From assembly GCA_963719525.1 (NCBI GenBank), contig CAVRCG010000004.1:2542001-2606000 (forward strand): a stretch of DNA of 64,000 nt, in the 5' to 3' direction. Below the pieces are notes generated by a model. It was not told the DNA's origin. It made no database searches and worked only from the letters and a program-made list of their open reading frames with translations. The position numbers and the translations under genes were made by a program. Positions within the stretch are counted from its first letter, which is position 1; the number at the start of each line of letters is the position of its first letter. Shown in pieces: positions 56,101 to 64,000 of this stretch. The stretch is from Bernardetia sp963719525 (GTDB lineage: Bacteria; Bacteroidota; Bacteroidia; Cytophagales; Bernardetiaceae).

Positions 56101-56812
56101 AGTAAAAGAGAATGATGGACAGCTTGTAATTGGTACACACGGTCGTGGAATTTGGTCTTCTGATATGGGTATTACTTATGATCGTAATCCAGGACCAGAT
56201 CCAGATCCAGCAGGTAGTCTTACTGTAGGAGCTATTAGTGGAAGCACTTCTGAAAGTGGTACAACAGCTACATTTACTGTAAAATTACCTACTGCTCCAA
56301 CTGCTAACGTAACCGTTGCTGTAGTAAGTGCTAACCCTACCGAAGGAACAGTTTCTCCAGCTACACTTACATTTACTCCTGCTAACTTTGCAACTGCACA
56401 AACAGTAACAGTTACAGGTGTTGCTGATACAGAAGAAGACGGTGATATCACTTATAAAGTGAATCTTACTGCTACAAGTACAGATGCTGCATATAGTAAT
56501 AAAAAAGGTAGTGTAAATGTAACTAATACAAATGTTAGCATTACTACTGGTATCTTGAATCCTACTAATGCAATTAGCTTGAAAGTATATCCGAATCCTA
56601 CTCAAGATTGGGTACGTTTCGAATTGCCTAAAGTAACTGGTTCTTATGACGTTCGTGTTTATACAATTACTGGTAAAGAAGTATTACGTACTTCAAACCG
56701 TGGTGGTGGAAACATGGAATTGAATATCCAGAAATTTGTAGGAGGTACTTACCTTGTTAAAGCTGTAAACGGCGACAAAGTATATGTACAAAAAGTAGTT
56801 TTACAGAAGTAA
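53177..56812 (+). CDS. Secreted BNR/sortilin-like repeat protein with T9SS sorting domain
   Basis: 1211 residues with a signal-like N-terminus (LLAGATALGLSAGIFGYS). From about 115 to 1000 it is a BNR/VPS10-type propeller; Asp-box-like repeats include GIWKTTDAGATWEDKSG, GVFKSTDGGDTWNRLAS, ILRSTDGGNTWTPTL, AFRSTDAGLTWNAMKL, GLAYSDDNGATWVEV and IMVSYNDGGAWERIA. A Calx-beta-like module (about 1020-1125) follows, then a type A T9SS sorting domain (LKVYPNPTQDWVRFEL ... KVVLQK). Such proteins are exported and may be shed or attached on the surface; many are hydrolases or adhesins, and this one shows no catalytic motif. Codon use is more biased than in neighbouring genes, hinting at high expression. 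Confidence 0.88.
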   Translation: MMNKKYLLAGATALGLSAGIFGYSQLNDNDLVSSSENQDTEISAEEWAKTMAEKKAAKHNKKGYFKTAEAKGYFAYMDAIRTKDGEKRPNYRPGYAQLELEKTLTNARVSRTEAFTFDERGPGNVAGRSRAILVDSRDASNNTWFMGTAGGGIWKTTDAGATWEDKSGSMAHLGITSIAQAASSPNIMYAATGETAFNNAGINGGGVFKSTDGGDTWNRLASTIPRVTNFLQASRVIVSPTDPNVVLVTSSYTAYLGDANNDPEDKWTAYILRSTDGGNTWTPTLTTPTRLQQIIAEPGNFNNMYASGVSPTTAFRSTDAGLTWNAMKLTSIAAVEDTDGAGVARSEINIAPSNPAILYASVYIFGGKSRLLMSPDRGLNWRIVEENGRQEVQDYLVQGNYDNCVVVDPTNEYKVYWGGVDLWTATINPPSTRTGPRQFLGADLVNMGWLTFTNVSGFTLLGGQLEVNNPAQAVTVEIRFGPGKTQKAHRFVAGGGGVGSGVPAAQYVYSGYVDVPFEVWDTENNRQLMFSFRDQQNDGEFTWTQRDEANDPEYLNVREYMFVHSIPYDAAAPSPRITVNGGHEVEQIYFSWPYLTEGQTFDTNATSTIRFNYGGATYQNSTITRVSDAYGRAGNPLNDLHPDHHMLKYAGTSRLISVNDGGLAYSDDNGATWVEVDDLATNNIVTSQYYRADRHPTENRYVGGTQDNGSWISAANPTASSDYDFASGGDGMDAVWHATDPELVLSSSQYNTVYRSSNGGDNFVRSNNGISDTAEDGTSPFVTRLGYSLLNPDVVFAIGASGVFKSTNFGQRWSRKAISNELWNFSSSTTNIYPSLANKDIVWAGSGMSEERTLFLSRNGGDSFVAMPNPVNIGEMSGFATDPEDENVAYMLFGQGEVGKVWRTKDLGQTWREISGFGLGKASRTGFPDVVPFSMVVWGDTLFVGTEIGIMVSYNDGGAWERIAEFPPVAVFSLTVKENDGQLVIGTHGRGIWSSDMGITYDRNPGPDPDPAGSLTVGAISGSTSESGTTATFTVKLPTAPTANVTVAVVSANPTEGTVSPATLTFTPANFATAQTVTVTGVADTEEDGDITYKVNLTATSTDAAYSNKKGSVNVTNTNVSITTGILNPTNAISLKVYPNPTQDWVRFELPKVTGSYDVRVYTITGKEVLRTSNRGGGNMELNIQKFVGGTYLVKAVNGDKVYVQKVVLQK

Positions 56813-56856
56813 TCAACTAAGTAAACTATACAGAAGTAATCAACTAAGTAAACTAT
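56803..56856. repeat. 27-bp tandem duplication over the stop codon
   Basis: Two exact copies of a 27-bp unit starting ACAGAAGTAATCAACTAAGT, at 56803-56829 and 56830-56856. The first spans the TAA of the BNR gene. The second lies downstream and does not alter the protein. Confidence 0.92.
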
Positions 56857-56910
56857 AAAATAGAATCTCAAATGATTAGTTATTATTAATCATTTTATCT
56901 ATAAATTATT

Positions 56911-56946
56911 AAAAACGCTTTTCTAGAAATAGGAAAGCGTTTTTTT
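56911..56946 (+). terminator. Terminator after the BNR/T9SS gene
   Basis: AAAAACGCTTT (56911-56921) pairs with AAAGCGTTTTT (56934-56944), followed by TT. About 100 bp past the stop codon. Confidence 0.85.
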
Positions 56947-56994
56947 ATGCCCTTATTTATTAATTTATCAAAAAATAGTCTAGCAAATTCAAAT

Positions 56995-57028
56995 TTTGAA
57001 GCAAATTCAATCTAAAACCTTATTTTTG
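56995..57028 (+). promoter_or_regulatory. Candidate promoter of asd
   Basis: TTTG at 56995-56998 and TATTTTTG at 57021-57028, an exact TAnnTTTG match, spaced 22 bp. The ATG of asd is 53 bp downstream. Confidence 0.5.
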
Positions 57029-57080
57029 TTCTATCTAATTAAATTAATAATCATCAAAGAAATATCAAAAATATATAACT

Positions 57081-58094
57081 ATGAAAATTGCTGTCATTGG
57101 AGCTACTGGGCTTGTAGGAACTCAACTATTACTCGTTTTGAAAAATCGTAGATTCCCTGTTTCCGAATTAATTGCTGTGGCTTCGGAGCGTTCGGTTGGA
57201 AATAAAATTGAATTTGATGGAAAGCAGTATCGTGTACATAGTATGCAAGAAGCCATTGATGCTGTTCCAGATATTGCCATTTTTTCGGCAGGAGGTTCTG
57301 TTTCTTTAGAGTTTGCACCAAAATTTGCAGAAAAAGGAACAATCGTAATCGATAATTCTTCAGCTTGGAGAATGAATCCAAAATATGAATTAGTTGTTCC
57401 AGAAGTAAATGCACACGAACTTCACGAACTAAATGAAAACGATAAAATAATTGCTAATCCAAACTGTTCAACGATTCAGATGGTGGTGGCTCTTAATCCA
57501 TTACACAAAAAATATAAAATAAAACGTATAGTTGTTTCGACTTATCAATCTGTAACAGGAACAGGAAAAGCTGCTGTTGATCAACTTATGAGCGAACGAA
57601 AAGGAGAAACTGGAAATAAAGTTTATCCACACCCTATCAATTTAAATGTTCTTCCTCACATTGATGTTTTTTTAGAAAATGGATATACAAAGGAGGAAAT
57701 GAAAATGGTTTTGGAAACCAAAAAAATAATGGGAGATGATTCTATTGAGGTTACGGCTACTGCTGTTCGTGTTCCTACAATGGGTGGACATTCGGAAGCT
57801 GTCAATGTAGAATTTGAGAATGATTTTGATTTGAATGAAGTGAGAGAAATAATGAGAAATTCGGAAGGAATTATTCTACAAGATAATGTCAGTAAAAACG
57901 AATATCCAATGCCGATTTATTCGGAAGGAAAAGACGAAGTTTTTGTAGGAAGACTACGAAGAGATGAAAGTCAGAAAAATACACTTAATATGTGGATTGT
58001 AGCTGATAATCTTTGAAAAGGAGCAGCCACAAATGCCGTTCAGATTGCTGAATATTTAGTAAAAAATAATTTACTAAAAACAGAAAAAGTCTAA
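57081..58094 (+). pseudogene. asd: Aspartate-semialdehyde dehydrogenase with in-frame TGA
   Basis: Asd reduces aspartyl phosphate to the semialdehyde, the branch point for lysine/diaminopimelate, threonine and methionine. The NADP motif GATGLVG (7-13), catalytic Cys129 in NPNCSTIQM and the GGHSEAVNVEF segment with the active-site His are intact. The frame stops at a TGA at 58014-58016, then continues in the same frame as KGAATNAVQIAEYL to a TAA at 58092-58094. Homologues read DNLRKGAATNAVQIAE here, so the stop replaces the conserved Arg, one base away from CGA or AGA. The lost tail (25 residues) carries the family's conserved GAA-x-N motif. Because the gene should be essential, a sequencing error or readthrough needs checking. 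Confidence 0.88.
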
Positions 58095-58100
58095 AAACAA

Positions 58101-58138
58101 AAAATGGGTTTAAGCATAGAAGTTTAAATCCATTTTTT
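58101..58138 (+). terminator. Terminator after asd
   Basis: AAAATGGGTTTA (58101-58112) pairs, with a G-U, with TAAATCCATTTT (58126-58137) and runs into T's. It is placed just after the second (TAA) stop, not the internal TGA, supporting the longer gene as the original unit. Confidence 0.75.
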
Positions 58139-58251
58139 ATAATCTAATTTTCACTTTATTATTCTGTAATTGTATTAATTTTAATTTCTAAAATCTAATT
58201 TCTAAATTTATTCCCCTTGTGGTAATTTGTATTCAATTCTAAATTTATTCA

Positions 58252-58689
58252 TCAGCTAGAGTGGTCTGCAATAATAACCCATTTTTTATTTATTTTCTTC
58301 CAGAGAAGCGTAAAATGTCCTTCTAAATCTTCCTTTTCCTCTCGTTTGAGGTATCATTTTCCGATAACAAAAACGTGTTTTTTATCTAGTTTCTTCATCG
58401 AAAGAATATCAAACTTTAGTTTTCCCATTGCCTGTACATCTGGATATGATTTTTTGTAACGTTCTAAAGTAGCATCATAACCATAAGTAATTCCATTTTT
58501 TCCAATAAATTTTAATGAATCTGATTCCCAATATCCATTCATAAAACCTTCTAAATCGCCATTATTCCACTATTTTTGTTGATTCTGAAAAGTCTGCATT
58601 ATCTGTAAGGCATTTTTCTGTTTTACATCTTGTGCAAAAGAGTTGGCAGTAAATACAAAAGTAATAAAGAATAAAATTATTTTTTTCAT
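58252..58689 (-). pseudogene. NTF2/SnoaL-like (DUF4440) exported protein, two nonsense codons
   Basis: The frame from the ATG at 58689 encodes a signal peptide (MKKIILFFITFVFTANSFAQ) and a SnoaL/DUF4440-type domain, 145 codons to the TGA at 58252. Two stops interrupt it: TAG at 58570-58572 (codon 40, in FQNQQK-stop-WNNGD) and TGA at 58354-58356 (codon 112, in VFVIGK-stop-YLKREE). Family members have Trp at the second position (GKW), one base from TGA. The end IKKWVIIADHSS-like segment is intact. With two stops it is a decaying gene. It is convergent with asd. Confidence 0.72.
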
Positions 58690-58852
58690 CTGTCAAAAGT
58701 TGGTTTAGTTTTTTTATTAAAGATAGTAATTTTGAAAATCTACTTTATTCATTTTTATTAAAGAAACAATACGAATCATCATAATCCAAAAAAATTCCTA
58801 TATTGTATTATATAATTTTCTATCAGAGAGCATTTAATACGCCAAAAGATTC

Positions 58853-59218
58853 ATGCAAAAAACGATTGAAGGTATTTTATCTATTGTAGTGACTGTAATT
58901 CTTCTTCAAACACTTTATTTCAAATTTGGTTCTGCATCTGAATCAATTTGGATTTTTACGCAGCTTAATGCCGAACCTTCTGGTAGATATTTATCAGGTT
59001 TTCTGGAACTTATTGTAGCTATTCTTATTCTTATTCCAAAAACCCGTCGTGTTGGTGCGATTGGTGCGATTATTCTTATGCTTGGTGCGATTGCTTCTCA
59101 TATTTTTGTTTTGGGAGTTCGTGTACAAAATGACAACGGACTTTTATTTGCGCTTGCTTGTATAACGCTTGCTTGTGCAATTAGTGTTTTAATTATGAGA
59201 ACGATTAGGAAAAAGTAA
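58853..59218 (+). CDS. DoxX family membrane protein
   Basis: 121 residues with four hydrophobic helices (about 7-25, 46-62, 68-86, 95-114), the DoxX layout. Typical features are LQTLYFKFGSASE near 20-32 after the first helix, the RYLSGFLELIVAILILIPKTRRVGA segment and MLGAIASHIFVLGV. The members are inner-membrane proteins of varied or unknown role (thiosulphate-quinone oxidoreductase subunit, redox stress in others). No partner is visible. Confidence 0.82.
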   Translation: MQKTIEGILSIVVTVILLQTLYFKFGSASESIWIFTQLNAEPSGRYLSGFLELIVAILILIPKTRRVGAIGAIILMLGAIASHIFVLGVRVQNDNGLLFALACITLACAISVLIMRTIRKK

Positions 59219-59378
59219 ACTTTAAAAAATCTTATTGATTAAAACAAATTGGCAGTTGATAGTTAATTACTTTATATAGAATTTTGTTTTTTTTATCAAT
59301 CGTTTTACGAAGTCAAATACTCGCTAAGGTAAAAAGTACTTTATTCAAAAATAAATTTATAATTCAAATACAAAAATT

Positions 59379-59777
59379 ATGGCAAAATCAAAACCTCAAA
59401 TGGGCTGGGTATATTCTCCAACAGCAACTAAAACAGAGAAAGCAGCTATCTCAAAGCAATTTGAACCAATAATTGAAGAACTAAAAAAAAATATCCAACC
59501 AATTCCAGAACCTCAAGAATTCAATCATTGTATTGATATTTTCAGCAAATGGAGAGGAAACTTTTTCTATATCATGCTAAAATATAAAACTGGGAAAAAT
59601 AGTACTCAAGATTTTTTTGATACAGGATTAGCTCGTTTAGAATATTACGGAGAAAATCAATTTAATCTTTCCTATTTTAGACATACTGGAAAATGGGAAC
59701 CTCTATTTATGTATGATGATATTTCATTCGAAACTGCAGTTAAAGCAATTCTAGAAGATTCTATGTTTGAAATGTAG
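59379..59777 (+). CDS. Conserved hypothetical cytoplasmic protein
   Basis: 132 residues, no signal or helices in the membrane. Patterned like a small alpha/beta domain: MAKSKPQMGWVYSP, an amphipathic helix (KAAISKQFEPIIEEL), FSKWRGNFFYIMLKY, then DTGLARLEYYGENQFNLSY and RHTGKWEPLFMYDDISF. The last two look like a conserved core (FDxGLARLEY ... RHTGKW). I cannot name the family with confidence. Confidence 0.55.
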   Translation: MAKSKPQMGWVYSPTATKTEKAAISKQFEPIIEELKKNIQPIPEPQEFNHCIDIFSKWRGNFFYIMLKYKTGKNSTQDFFDTGLARLEYYGENQFNLSYFRHTGKWEPLFMYDDISFETAVKAILEDSMFEM

Positions 59778-59797
59778 ATACTATTTCAGGATGTGTT

Positions 59798-59831
59798 ATT
59801 GTTGGTATTTCAATAAAAAAATATCAACAAT
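59798..59831. terminator. ATTGTTGGTATT hairpin between convergent genes
   Basis: ATTGTTGGTATT (59798-59809) pairs with AATATCAACAAT (59820-59831) with one G-U. It is 20 bp past the 59379 gene and 10 bp from the end of the BatA-type gene. It belongs to the TTGTTGGT family of repeats at 8302, 21463 and 35732. Confidence 0.65.
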
Positions 59832-59841
59832 ACCATTTTAC

Positions 59842-61974
59842 CTACTCCGAAGCCCTACTAAAAACTCTAGCCAAAACCACCTCCACAAAAACAGCAACTA
59901 AAGCAGCTATAAGAAAATACCTCCAAAGAGGAATATTCTCGTTTTTTTCTTTAAAAGTAGTGGCAAAATCTTTTGCATTTTCTCCATCTAATGAGAAAAT
60001 CTGAACATTTGGCTTTTCTGTCCACGCTTTTATCAACTCCTCTTTTGTATAAAAATCAAGATAAGATTCCTTTCGTGAATAATTGAAAGCCAATAAAGTT
60101 TCTATTTTTTGAGTTTGTTTGTTGCGTAACTGATAAACACCTGCTTTGAGCGAAGAACGAGGAACTTCAAAGATAATCTTATTTCCAGAAATGCGTTGAG
60201 AAGGAATTATTCCTTGATTGTTTATAATGGAGTTTTGATTTGTAGAATTTGCTTGACCTGTAGTAGTATTCTGTAAAGGAACTAATTCAAAAACACTATT
60301 TTTTTGAAGGGAATCTAACGATAAAATAGCCGTTTGTTCTTCCAAATTATAAGCTAACAAATCAGCTTGCGACAAACTGCTAAGTGCAATTTTGTACATC
60401 GTCGGAACAAATAGAGCGTGTTTTCCAAATCCACTCCAATTATTCTCCAAAGGAGCAGAACAAACAAAAACGTTTCCTTCTGTTGTCTGTTGGCGCATCA
60501 AAAAAGGCTGTCCATTTCTAAACTTCAAAATAGATTGTCCAGATGAGAGTCCAGACCAAACACTCGTCGCAACAGGCATAGACATAGAAGGCGAAATCTG
60601 CTCAAAAACGCCTTCAAAAAAAGGTTCGTTTTCAGATGGAGGCAAAAGTGAAAGTCCTACACCAGCTTCTGCATTAATAGAACGTACAGAAATTCCTAAA
60701 GCAGAATTAAAATCAGTAGGTTTGGAATTAGCAGCAGGAAAAACTAAAACATTTCCACCACCAGAAAGAAATTTTCTCAATGCTCTTTGTAAAGCTTCAT
60801 CAATCGTAGCTATTCCTTCCAAAACTACCAAATCAGTATTTTGAAGAACGTTGTAATCCAAATTTTGAGTAGAGGTAGCAGAGAAAACAAAGAAATCTGC
60901 ATTTGTAAAAACATTCTTAATATACGTTTGCGCTTCACTTTGCCTTTCAAATATATTTAGAATATTTATTTTTGGTGCAATTCTTAGCGTAAAGAAATAA
61001 TCATTATCAAACAAAACAGGGTAATCTTCAATACTTATTTTGGCTGAAACTGTTCCTCCTGTTTTGGTAACGGAAAAGTTCATTTCAATTTCCTTCGAAC
61101 TCTGTGCTGGCAAACTTACCACACTTGCCGAAACTTGATTGTTATCTATAAATAATTGAAGACTTTTGTTTTCAATCGCTTCTGTTCCCAAATTTCTGAC
61201 ACGAACCGTAATATTTTGTGGCGTGTTAGGCTGTACAAAAGGATTGTCCAACCAAACCGAATCGACAAGTAAAGTGGAAATGGTATTTGGAGAAACTGGC
61301 AAAACATAATAATTATAAGCCGAATCAAATTCTATTTCATTTAGGTTTGGAAGTGTGTTTTTCTGGAAATCTGAAATCCAAAAAATATGTCCTCCTTTTG
61401 TTCCTGTTCCCTCTTGATTTGATTTTGCTTCAAAAGTTCGCAATTGTTTTTTGTAAACTTCTGAAAAACTCCTATTAATTCCACTAAAATCAATAGTAGA
61501 GAGTTTGTCGTTAATGTTTGTTTTGGGATAGAAAAAATTAGTATTTCCCTCAAAAGAATTATCTAAAAGCTGAAAGGTAGCTGATTTTGGAAAAAGTTCT
61601 GGAATTGTCTGTGCATACGTCGCTCCCAAATCCAAAAGGCGTTTGTTGTCTTGTTCATTTTGAAGACTAAACGAATTATCCAAATAAATAGAAACTTGCT
61701 GTCTTGCCGAAAAAGAAGCAGCATCAGAATTTTTGGAAGGCAAAATCGGACGAGCAAAAGCCAACACCAAAAAGGCAATAAATGCCATACGAGCCAACAT
61801 AATCAAAATATGTTTCAACCGATTGCGAGATTTCGAAACCTGTTGAACCTGTTTTAAAAATTCTACATTAGTAAATAATACTTTTTTTGGGCGTTGAAAA
61901 TTGAAAATATGGATAATGATTGGAATAATCAATAAAAACAAAGCCCAAAGAAGAGAAGGATTGAGAAATTGCAT
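59842..61974 (-). CDS. BatA-type membrane protein with vWA-like domain
   Basis: 710 residues. The N-terminal MQFLNPSLLWALFLLIIPII, HIFNFQRPKKVLFTNVEFL and the second helix near 57-77 are the hallmark of the BatA N-terminal double-transmembrane domain. The periplasmic part holds a vWA-like fold near 90-230 (ISIYLDNSFSLQNEQ and IFWISDFQKN) and CARDB-like beta modules, with a C-terminal helix at about 685-704. Bacteroidota have BatA/BatB/BatC gene sets; this member has no MoxR-type ATPase or other Bat genes beside it. Role in cell-envelope stress or aerotolerance is only a family label. Confidence 0.8.
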   Translation of the reverse strand: MQFLNPSLLWALFLLIIPIIIHIFNFQRPKKVLFTNVEFLKQVQQVSKSRNRLKHILIMLARMAFIAFLVLAFARPILPSKNSDAASFSARQQVSIYLDNSFSLQNEQDNKRLLDLGATYAQTIPELFPKSATFQLLDNSFEGNTNFFYPKTNINDKLSTIDFSGINRSFSEVYKKQLRTFEAKSNQEGTGTKGGHIFWISDFQKNTLPNLNEIEFDSAYNYYVLPVSPNTISTLLVDSVWLDNPFVQPNTPQNITVRVRNLGTEAIENKSLQLFIDNNQVSASVVSLPAQSSKEIEMNFSVTKTGGTVSAKISIEDYPVLFDNDYFFTLRIAPKINILNIFERQSEAQTYIKNVFTNADFFVFSATSTQNLDYNVLQNTDLVVLEGIATIDEALQRALRKFLSGGGNVLVFPAANSKPTDFNSALGISVRSINAEAGVGLSLLPPSENEPFFEGVFEQISPSMSMPVATSVWSGLSSGQSILKFRNGQPFLMRQQTTEGNVFVCSAPLENNWSGFGKHALFVPTMYKIALSSLSQADLLAYNLEEQTAILSLDSLQKNSVFELVPLQNTTTGQANSTNQNSIINNQGIIPSQRISGNKIIFEVPRSSLKAGVYQLRNKQTQKIETLLAFNYSRKESYLDFYTKEELIKAWTEKPNVQIFSLDGENAKDFATTFKEKNENIPLWRYFLIAALVAVFVEVVLARVFSRASE

Positions 61975-62172
61975 AGATTTTTACTACAAACCCTAAGTGT
62001 CTTGAAGATACTTAGGGTTTTGAATGATTTTAAACGTATAGGACTAATTAAAAACGAAATTACATAATTCTCAACTAACAATTTCCTATAAAAAAGAACA
62101 CATCAATTTTTTAGTTACTTTTAAGAACTCCTACTACATCACAAACAGAAAAACCTTTCCTCAATCCTATTG

Positions 62173-62595
62173 CTATGTGTCCTGTTGCTGATTGTTTTGC
62201 AGTCTATCCAAAAATTTCTCTGCTTGTTCGGGAGTTTTGAATCTGCTAAAGGGAAGTTCGGATCGTTTAGACATTTGTTGAACTTGCAGGTTGGCAATAT
62301 CATTTGTAGCAGCTACTTCGGCTGCGTGCAATAAGCCTTTTTCTACTGAATAACGTTGCATTGCAGCAAACACTTGTCCCAATTCATTAGATACTACTGC
62401 CATTTTACGGACATCGAAATGAATAGTAAAATTAGGAGTGAGTTGTTCTACGCCTTTTATCCAGTTTGCTTGAAAATCTTCTAAATCTATCTCATCTACC
62501 CATTTTTCAACAATTACCAAATACATTCTGTTTTTAGAAACATCTACACTAATACGATAACATTTCTCATCTGCTATTAGAACTTTGCTTGACAT
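62173..62595 (-). CDS. Small STAS/SpoIIAA-like hypothetical protein
   Basis: The ATG at 62595 (MSSKVLIADEKCYRISVDVS) gives 140 residues; the earlier ATG at 62643 would add 16 Cys-rich residues that look unlike a protein start. Alternating strands and helices (MYLVIVEKWVDEIDLEDFQANW, FTIHFDVRKMAVVSNELGQVF) suggest the SpoIIAA/STAS fold, used for regulatory binding. No antisigma or transporter lies beside it. The 62596-62933 spacer has no gene that I can support. Confidence 0.55.
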   Translation of the reverse strand: MSSKVLIADEKCYRISVDVSKNRMYLVIVEKWVDEIDLEDFQANWIKGVEQLTPNFTIHFDVRKMAVVSNELGQVFAAMQRYSVEKGLLHAAEVAATNDIANLQVQQMSKRSELPFSRFKTPEQAEKFLDRLQNNQQQDT

Positions 62596-62933
62596 AAGAC
62601 AAATAATATGATAGTTTAGTAAATACGAACATTTAGGAAACAAAGTTAAACAAAAAAATTAAAATTTCAATTCTAGTTCTTTATTTTGTGAAAATAATTT
62701 GAAAAAATTCAAGTAAAAACCTACTTTAAATCAATTATAAACGATAAATTTTCAAAAGAAACGTTTTATGAATTCTTCTATAAATTGATGTTAATTATTC
62801 ATTTTTATATTTTTCGTTTAAGTAAGGAAGATTACCAAACTTATCTAAATATCTCGTTTTGTAGTAAAAAACCCTTTTTGTTGAAATCGAAATAAAATAG
62901 CTCAATAAACAAATTGCAAAACGACAAGCAGAA

Positions 62934-62964
62934 AAAACCTTCATAAATTAGTTATGAAGGTTTT
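62934..62964 (-). terminator. Terminator of the final lipoprotein gene
   Basis: AAAACCTTCATA (62934-62945) pairs perfectly with TATGAAGGTTTT (62953-62964). On the minus strand it is followed by a T-run. It lies 10 bp past the stop of the gene at 62974. Confidence 0.85.
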
Positions 62965-62973
62965 GTAAAATTA

Positions 62974-63897
62974 CTAATAACACTGAACTTCTTTGTATTC
63001 AGTCTTACTATAACCAATACCTATTTGTGTTCCTTGATTATTGTACGCACTATATTCCCATATTTTTGAAATAATAAATCCATGTTCATTATATTGGTAG
63101 GTATTCGTTGACTCTCTGTAACCTAATTCTTCTACAAATTTTGTATAAACTGTATTTTCATAAGAGTCATACTTTATTGTCTCTGTGTGCAACTCATTTC
63201 CTTGACTACTATATCCCTTAATTGTTTCTGTATCATTTTCTCTAGAAAATGTATAATATCTTTTTAATTCTCCATTTTCGTAATGTTCCCTTTTTACTAG
63301 AGTAGTATTATTGTACTCATATTTTATAGCACCCTGTATAGTTCCATCTACAATACTTTCTGATTTAGAAATGAGGTTTCCGACATAAGTTCTAACTATC
63401 TCACTTGTTTGATTACCATCTACATCAAAATAGATTATCTTTACCATTTTATCTTGATTATAAAATCTTTCATAAAACTTAAAAAAAACTCCATCAACAG
63501 ATCTTGTGAAATATTTTTCCGAACGAGAATTACCATTATAAGAAATTTCTAGCTTGTTGTTTGTTGGATTTGAACCATTCAAATAATCATATCTGTTAGA
63601 AGTTATAATTCTATTTCTATTATCATACGTATTATTCTCAACGCTTACTAATACATCATCTGACATTGAAAAAGTAGAATCAGATATAACTTTCTTACTT
63701 CTATTATATTCTATCTTACTATACTTTGGATAGTTTGTGGCTCTATCATAATGTTCTACACGCTTAGCAAAACAAGAAAACTCTAGTTCTTCTTCAAATT
63801 CATCTTCCATTTCTTGCTGCTCGTCTTGGCAAGATGAAATAAATAGAGAAGAAATTATGATACAAATTAGATAAACAAAATGAGTATACTTTTTCAT
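62974..63897 (-). CDS. YD-repeat-like surface lipoprotein
   Basis: 307 residues. Lipoprotein signal with lipobox ISSCQD, an acidic linker (EQQEMEDEFEEELEF), then beta-rich repeats with Tyr/Asn/Asp (KYSKIEYNRSKK, SVENNTYDNRNRIITSNRYD, KYEYNNTTLVKREHYENG, SNTYQYNEHGFIISKIWEYSA), resembling YD/RHS or MORN-type short sheets. Function unknown; such proteins are often surface-exposed. The upstream 100 bp to the window end are AT-rich. Confidence 0.6.
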   Translation of the reverse strand: MKKYTHFVYLICIIISSLFISSCQDEQQEMEDEFEEELEFSCFAKRVEHYDRATNYPKYSKIEYNRSKKVISDSTFSMSDDVLVSVENNTYDNRNRIITSNRYDYLNGSNPTNNKLEISYNGNSRSEKYFTRSVDGVFFKFYERFYNQDKMVKIIYFDVDGNQTSEIVRTYVGNLISKSESIVDGTIQGAIKYEYNNTTLVKREHYENGELKRYYTFSRENDTETIKGYSSQGNELHTETIKYDSYENTVYTKFVEELGYRESTNTYQYNEHGFIISKIWEYSAYNNQGTQIGIGYSKTEYKEVQCY

Positions 63898-64000
63898 AAA
63901 ATTTTTTTTGATTAATTAAAATTAAAGGTGTTACTTGAAAACGATTTGCAAATATACCTGTTTTTTTCATAAAAATTAGCAAAAAATTAAATCTTCTTTG

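Noticed and set aside
48771..58016. TGA recoding (selenocysteine or a TGA=Trp/Gly code)
   Set aside because: The internal TGAs replace different expected residues (perhaps Gly at 48771, Arg at 58014, Trp at 58354), a TAG is also present in one of the genes, and intact genes such as elbB end in TGA. No SECIS-like hairpin follows.
1..64000. tRNA or rRNA genes
   Set aside because: No cloverleaf with a TTC-loop and acceptor stem, and no rRNA-like GC-rich conserved block, was recognised.

Overview
The window looks like a chromosomal stretch of an AT-rich Bacteroidota bacterium, most likely a gliding marine or aquatic member of the Cytophagales (a Bernardetia/Flexibacter-like organism is my guess, not proven). 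The reasons are: three long secreted proteins ending in type IX secretion (T9SS) sorting domains; SprB-type repeats; a secreted S46 dipeptidyl-peptidase; DUF5916 and other Bacteroidota-only outer-membrane barrels; many small SPI-II lipoproteins; and candidate promoters of the TAnnTTTG type. No tRNA, rRNA or CRISPR array was seen.

Layout. 0-8 kb: trpF, a membrane glycosyltransferase, lipoproteins, a small barrel, a MarC-like protein, a DUF502 protein and purB. 8-18 kb: a 1147-residue FG-GAP/T9SS protein, a secreted TPR-CHAT protein and a frameshifted S46 peptidase. 18-24 kb: rnhB, hisC, elbB, a SprB-repeat/cytochrome-like lipoprotein and the ITPase rdgB, separated by repeat-rich spacers. 23.7-27.5 kb: three tandem paralogues with a RING-like zinc site joined to membrane helices, then a FAD oxidoreductase. 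27.6-39.5 kb: twin coiled-coil lipoproteins, a DUF5916 barrel, pyruvate carboxylase, a fucosyltransferase-like enzyme and etfBA. 40-43 kb: a duplicated two-gene unit of an ABC/OLD-like ATPase plus a predicted PD-(D/E)XK nuclease, with one unit decayed. 43-51 kb: a giant outer-membrane protein and a T9SS protein, both broken, with an HTH-nucleotidyltransferase gene inserted between two copies of the giant gene's 3' end. 51-64 kb: rnz, a BNR/T9SS protein, an interrupted asd, a decayed NTF2-like gene, DoxX, a BatA-type membrane protein and a lipoprotein.

How the genes work together. Most metabolic genes are scattered housekeeping genes (tryptophan, purine, histidine, aspartate-family synthesis, anaplerosis, electron transfer to the quinone pool). 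The accessory interest lies in the ATPase/nuclease unit, which resembles an anti-phage defence module, the RING-like triplet, and the inserted nucleotidyltransferase. Five genes carry frameshifts or stops, three of them between 42.9 and 58.1 kb. Several families of short dispersed repeats and palindromes occupy the spacers; one has been absorbed into a reading frame.
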